The notes beneath the pieces are model-generated. The model was given only the letters and a program-made list of their open reading frames with translations. It was not told the origin of the DNA and ran no database searches. Both the position numbers and the translations under genes were made by a program. A stretch of 64,000 bases of DNA from Apteryx mantelli. Its lineage: Eukaryota; Chordata; Aves; Apterygiformes; Apterygidae. Numbering within the stretch: position 1 is the stretch's first letter; the number at the start of each line of letters is the position of its first letter. Shown one piece after another: positions 58,999 through 64,000 of this stretch. The stretch is taken from positions 40,174,501 through 40,238,500 of the forward strand of contig NC_089980.1 of NCBI RefSeq assembly GCF_036417845.1. The letters run 5' to 3'.

Positions 58999-59057
58999 TC
59001 TCTTTTTTTTTTTTTTCTTCCTTTCTTTTTTTTTCTTTTTTTTTTTTTTCTTCCCTT
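58999..59057. repeat. 59-base polypyrimidine (T/C) tract
   Basis: An uninterrupted run of T and C, mostly T with scattered single C or CTTCC units. The complement is polypurine. It lies in TTC7A intron 3 and is a possible H-DNA former or the relic of a minus-strand poly(A) tail. Confidence 0.9.
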
Positions 59058-61882
59058 AAGCACAAACTACTGATCTTACATTTTTCCTGTTTCTCTGATT
59101 TTCTTTTTAAACTTCTATGATCATGAGGTCTTTATTGCTTGGAAGGATATTGCTCCTTCTGCTTTCTCCCCATGTGAAATCTTTGCCTTGGGTTTGTAAT
59201 ACTAGAAGTGGTTGTGTTGGAGGTAATATTAGTGACCTGAATGGAAAATGGTGGCATCTTATAGAAATAATAAACAGAAAAGTCGATCTTTTGCTCAGCT
59301 GACCTGAAAACTACCCACTTGGTTTTAATCGTAATTTAAATGGCCAACAAAAACCTCAATTTTGAATTAATGATTTTAAACTTACTTTGTGCTTGTGTTT
59401 CTTAATTTGCTTCTTACAAGGATGGTTTTTGTTGGTTTCCAGAACTATTAAAAACATGTGGGTTTGCATTCACTAAACGTAATCCTGGCATTAAATTGCT
59501 CTTTCTAGTTAATCAGCAAATATTTCTCCATTTAGTCACACACTTGACTAGTGTCTTAAATTTTAACATTTGTGTGTCATTCATTATTTTCTGATATGGT
59601 TTTCTGCAGAATGACTAGAAAAATGACTAGTTTTCCTGTGTATGATTTGTTCCAGGCTGTGTTTGTGTGCAAATTAGAATAAAATGTACAATGTTTAAAG
59701 ATGTTTTTGTCATAAAGCCAAGTTCTGGGAAATGTACTTTTCTCCTCTGTCATTCAAGATTTTGATTAAACTAAGTAAATCTTTTCAGTTAAATGGATGT
59801 CACTTGCTACAGATAGTGCTTGAACTCGATCTTCACGGTCACTCTGTCCTTCAGCATTTTAGAACTAGTAAACTTCTAGTCATACCTGTTTTTGTTGCTT
59901 TCTTTAGTGTATGGATTAGAAGAGAAAAAACAGCTTGCTTGGGTGATTTTACTCAACCAAAACTTTGTTGGTTCATCATCTTTGGAAGTCTAATCATTGA
60001 ACTAAATTGGTGGAGTGAACTGAAAGGGAAAAGCTTTCTCCCTTCCTCCTGGGGGAGGGATACTGTTATTTAAAAGACTGATTTCACCACTTCATCAAAC
60101 TGGTTTCAGATCCTTAGCCAGTGACTTCTCCAGTTTAGTTTTTTACTGATTGGTAGTAATCCCATATTACTAGGATGTGTTCTGTTCACATAATGTTAAG
60201 GGTATATTCTGTGTTATGGGCTTAACTTAAGCAGCATTGCTTTTAAATAGAATTGCTCTAAAAACAGGATTTCTGGTTAGCTTATCTGACATAAAATTTT
60301 TGTCCACTCAGGTTTTTTTTGAATGCGATGCTAAAACTATTGAGTTTATTGGAATATAGACTGTGTGGAGTGAGTCTGAGTGCCAGCAGTTTGAACAATT
60401 TCAAGTACAGATAAACTGTTTCAAAACACTATGTAGCTTTGCAGGCTTATAATTTGTTTCATAATCCTCTTCATAATCCTCTTCAAAGTGAATTTACACT
60501 TTTAATTTCTTTTTGCAGGAAGCTATGTTTAGTCCACGTCATGATTTACAAATCTGTTGCAGACTATGTGTATTTTCTGAGCTGGCTCTCTATTTCGGAG
60601 GACAAGAGGTTTTGCAAGGTGCATTCTCCTTTTCCGGACTAGCACTTAGAATGCTGTTCTGACTGTTGGATGCCAGAAACCCCTATGGTTATGCATAGTC
60701 TTGTGCTTAGGATCTTTTCATAGGCTGATTTTCAGAGTTCTTGAAGTTCTCTAAGAAAAGCTTTGCTTAAAAAGAGATGATGTGGGGATCCTATTGCATA
60801 AAGGCATATCTGTCTTATCAGGAGAAGCAGGTGTAGGAAATGGATTAATGGCAGGTTGATGACATCTTTCAATGTTCAAATAAATCATTTCATTTATGTC
60901 CTCTCCTGGCACTAATAGGGGAAAGTAAAAGCATGCTGTAATTGCATATATCAAGATAACGATAATCCATTTCTGTGTTATTGTTCAGTAGTCACATGAT
61001 TAAAATGAAGATTTCTGATTCTGCTAGTGCTAAAAAGAAGAAGGAACCCAGCTCTTCCTCCCTCCTTCCAGCACTCCCTCCCTCTTGTCCCCCTACCCCC
61101 TGCTCTCAGCTGGATTTGCATCCTCCCTGTGTTGCTGCTACTGACTGACCTGGGGACCACTTGCTATAATGCACCCATATAGCAGGAAGGAACAGTATGT
61201 TGTAAGGGGCTGGGAAAACCCTTAAGAGCCTGAATTTTTCCCTCCTTCTCCCCCCTTTTGGTTTCAGTGTCATGGTATGCTTACTGTAGACTTTTGCTTG
61301 GGGAATCTAAATCTTCTCTACCATAATCATCTGGTTTGGACTGGGAGGGTTGTTATCTTAAAGCTTGCTCCCTTAGCTGGGGCCCTGATACACCACTGCC
61401 TGCAACCTGCCAACCTGTGATGCTGTCTGATGCACCCTTGCACCTGTAGTGCTCAGGAGAGCATCTAGGACTTTTCTAAAGACTACAAGGAACAGTGATG
61501 GTGTCTATAGGAAGCTGCTGCTTTGTGACAAGCCAGAATTATATTGGGCACAAAGTTAAGAGAAAAGCATAGATAATGGTTAAAGGTGAAGAAAGATTAA
61601 CTAAAACCTTGCTTTCAGTTTTTTAGTACAGATGTATCGAGAGCTTGGATGGTAATAAGCTTTTTGAGGAAGACTGACACTTGGCTGTATACAGCTGTGT
61701 TAACCTATATGTTTCTTTTGAGATGGTACACTGGCATGTAATATTCTCCGGCTAATCCTGCTCTTTCTCTCATTGAGGTTACTTTGGTCAGAATTTGCTG
61801 CTGCTGCTGTGACTAAATAGAACTGATAGAACAGTGGAGAAAAATAACTTGTCATTTGGTTTCTTGTTCTTAATAAAACTTT

Positions 61883-61898
61883 AAAAAAAAAAAAAAAA
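61883..61898. repeat. A16 homopolymer
   Basis: Sixteen A residues closely follow TTCTTAATAAAACTTT. An AATAAA just upstream of an A run on the plus strand suggests a retroposed transcript end, but no source gene is recognised. Confidence 0.7.
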
Positions 61899-64000
61899 GG
61901 TTTGTTAGGGGCAGGAAACATTCCTTTTTGTTAGAATCCTTTCATTAGAAATTTGGCTTTTCTCTGTGATGGCAGTAAAAATGGGACAGACACATCTCTG
62001 AGCATTAAGGTATATGGGGAGATGGGTTCCTCTGAATAGAGCCTAGATAATAAAATTAGTTTTCTTTTCTTGCCTGACAGGAAAATTGAGTTGCAGCCAC
62101 AAGGATGTATGATGCCATATGACACTGAAAACTGACTAACCAACAATAAGGCATTTTGTTGACAGAACTTATTTTCATTTTTGCTTGACAAAAACTGCAT
62201 CTTTTAAATGTCAATCCACATCTGAGAAAGACTTTGTTCTACGCCTGGTATATACTTCAAAGTGCTGCTGTTTGTAATTATGCCAGCTAGACAGGAAGCA
62301 TGCTGTTTATTCATGTTGGCATCAGAGTAGCTGTCTGATAGGCAAAAGCCCCGGTTTGTAGATGCTGATATCTTGATAAAAGGACCTTGTAGTAGTATAG
62401 CTTATTTCTAGTTTCAGAATAGACTTGAAATCCAAGTGATGTTGGAGTTGCTCTTACACTGTTATAGTGATGGCCTTGAGCTGTTGCATGTTGGTGAGCT
62501 GAGTGCCTTTGCTTTCCAGCTTGGATGTGAAATGTCAGTTTCCCAGGTCAGCCCTGACATTCTTGGTGTACTTAGGCTGCCTGTGGCAGTCAGCGAAGTT
62601 AGAATTCACTGCTGCGCTCCATGAACTTGTCTTGCTGTAGAATAGGCTAGTTCTGTTCCTTTTTTTTCCCTCTGTTTGCATTTTAGAAGTAGTTTAATAT
62701 AGGAGCCATCAATGTTATATACAAATGCAGCATGGGGTATGATTTTTAGGCTTGTGAGCAAAGGCTCCCTGATGGCATCAAAGTGCAAATAACTGAATTT
62801 CAGGAAAAAGAAAATACCATGTTCTTCCTTTATTAATGCGTTTTGGTTTCTGTGATGGTAAGGTTTTGTGTCCTGTTATTCTTTCATGTCTTCCTACACA
62901 TACATGCATACCTGCATGTGCTGGGCTCACACATGCATAAAACCTTCCTTACATCCTGTACTCTGGTGCCAGCAGCATCAGGAGGTAAAAGAACAGTCAT
63001 AACTTGCTTTCCTGAGGAGTCAGAATAAGGAATGCACAATGTTTAAGTGCAGTAGCATGAGATAAAACGCTATGGTGTTATTTTCACTAAAATAAATGCA
63101 AATCTACTCTCTATTAGATGGCCTAAGCTAGAGGGAGCTTTTAGATGGCTCTGATGCTGTCCCTAGGCTGGGGCTGTGTAGCTGACAGTGGGGTGTCCGA
63201 ATGTTGGGTATTACAGGTACTAGCTTTGGGAGTAAGTGAGCAGCAGTCACAGTAGCTGAGGCTGATGCTTTGTACCCTGTCATGGAGTGTTGTGGTCACT
63301 GGTGAGCTGTTCTCCTGTGGCTGTGAACTGCTTCCAGTTTTCTGCATCCTTCTGCTCTGTGAGGATGTGGTATGTGTCCTGTGGCTCTGTGGAGATTTCC
63401 ATGTGTGGTTTACCCTTGAGTAAGTTCTGGATGCCTTTGACTGTCTTTTAAATGACAGGTGAACAAGCTTGTTAGTTGTCACCTAATAATTTTAAGTAGA
63501 ACTAGCTTGAGAACTTGATGTGAATTAGCACAGTTTAATATGCATTGCCCTCCTCTTTGCTCCCTTCTGCTCCCAGAGTAGAAACACATAGTCTGTCTCG
63601 GTGGTTGTGATTGCAGCTACACTAGAATTTTCTCACAAATGATGCTGCCTGGCAGTGATACAGAGGAATTCAAACTGAATAAATCCTGATAACCATTCAT
63701 CATCCGCTCCATCTCTCTCTTCCTTGCACTCCATACATCTTACTTTTATTCTCAACTTCTAGCCACTGAATTTAGACAAGGGGGAAAAAATGTGATTCTT
63801 GCAGCATGCCATGCAAGTGTATGGACATGGTTGGTGTTGACCAAGTCCTCTATGTGCAGGGTCATAAGAGGGAATGCCTCCTCCCCCATACCTGCTGTGG
63901 CCCAGAGCATCACTCCATCTGAGACATCTCTTTAACTGCTGTAAGGTATATCCTGGGAACAGAGGTGGCCTGTTATACCAAGCCACTTAATACATTGTGT

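Larger units (their letters stand above)
48949..64000 (+). other. TTC7A: TTC7A gene, 5' part (continues beyond window)
   Basis: TTC7A is a TPR-repeat scaffold that, with FAM126 (hyccin) and EFR3, recruits the PI4-kinase PI4KA to the plasma membrane to make PI4P. Loss in humans causes intestinal atresia with immunodeficiency. The window holds three coding exons giving residues 1-165 of a protein usually near 858 residues. Phases fit: exon 1 ends after base 1 of a codon, exon 2 ends in phase 0, and exon 3 ends after base 1. No disabling change is seen. The fourth exon (expected to begin GLSLERLP-like) was not found before 64,000, so intron 3 is at least 10 kb. Confidence 0.93.
53954..64000 (+). 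other. TTC7A: TTC7A intron 3 (incomplete)
   Basis: At least 10,047 bases with no next exon found. It contains a MIR-like remnant (57425-57515, minus), a 59-base pyrimidine tract (58999-59057) and an A16 run (61883-61898). Open frames such as the minus-strand one at 55065-55544 have no recognisable domain. Confidence 0.7.

Noticed and set aside
61871-61898. Processed pseudogene ending in AATAAA and poly(A)
   Set aside because: The signal and the A run are there, but the preceding sequence has no recognisable transcript body or target duplication.
1-64000. CRISPR arrays, operons or other prokaryotic systems
   Set aside because: No regularly spaced repeat arrays. The splice sites, LINEs and CpG islands show vertebrate nuclear DNA.

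Overview
This is a vertebrate nuclear window, most likely from a bird. The evidence is the intron-bearing gene structures, the CpG-island promoters, an avian-style CR1 LINE 3' end (about 20865-21093), a low overall repeat load, and the gene order MCFD2-TTC7A, which is conserved on human 2p21. I cannot name the species.

Layout. Positions 1 to about 41,000 form a gene desert. I find no exon there that I can support. It holds decayed repeats: a MIR-like SINE (about 11225-11470), one well-preserved solo LTR with a matching 5-bp target-site duplication (14778-15632, minus), a CR1 3' end (about 20865-21093, plus), a second ancient CR1-like 3' end (36291-36377, plus) and a roughly 2-kb ancient CR1 fragment (about 37171-39190, minus). 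It also holds several simple repeats. By human synteny the next gene to the left would be SOCS5, but no part of it is visible.

From about 41,000 to 47,200 lies MCFD2 on the minus strand. It has three coding exons (46243-46104, 45386-45227, 43579-43448) that join in frame to a 143-residue secreted EF-hand protein, plus a 5' noncoding exon in a CpG island and a 3' UTR of uncertain length. From 48,949 to the window end lies the 5' part of TTC7A on the plus strand. Exons 1-3 (48949-49111, 51826-51989, 53785-53953) encode the first 165 residues, and the rest of the gene lies beyond 64,000. The two genes are head to head, about 1.8 kb apart, each with its own CpG island.

The two proteins act in different processes. 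MCFD2 works with LMAN1 in ER-to-Golgi cargo export. TTC7A is a scaffold of the plasma-membrane PI4KA complex. Their adjacency is inherited synteny rather than an operon-like functional link. I saw no undescribed biological system. The most informative observations are the dated solo LTR, the ancient CR1 with internal microsatellites, the MIR-like remnants and the promoter architecture between the two genes.
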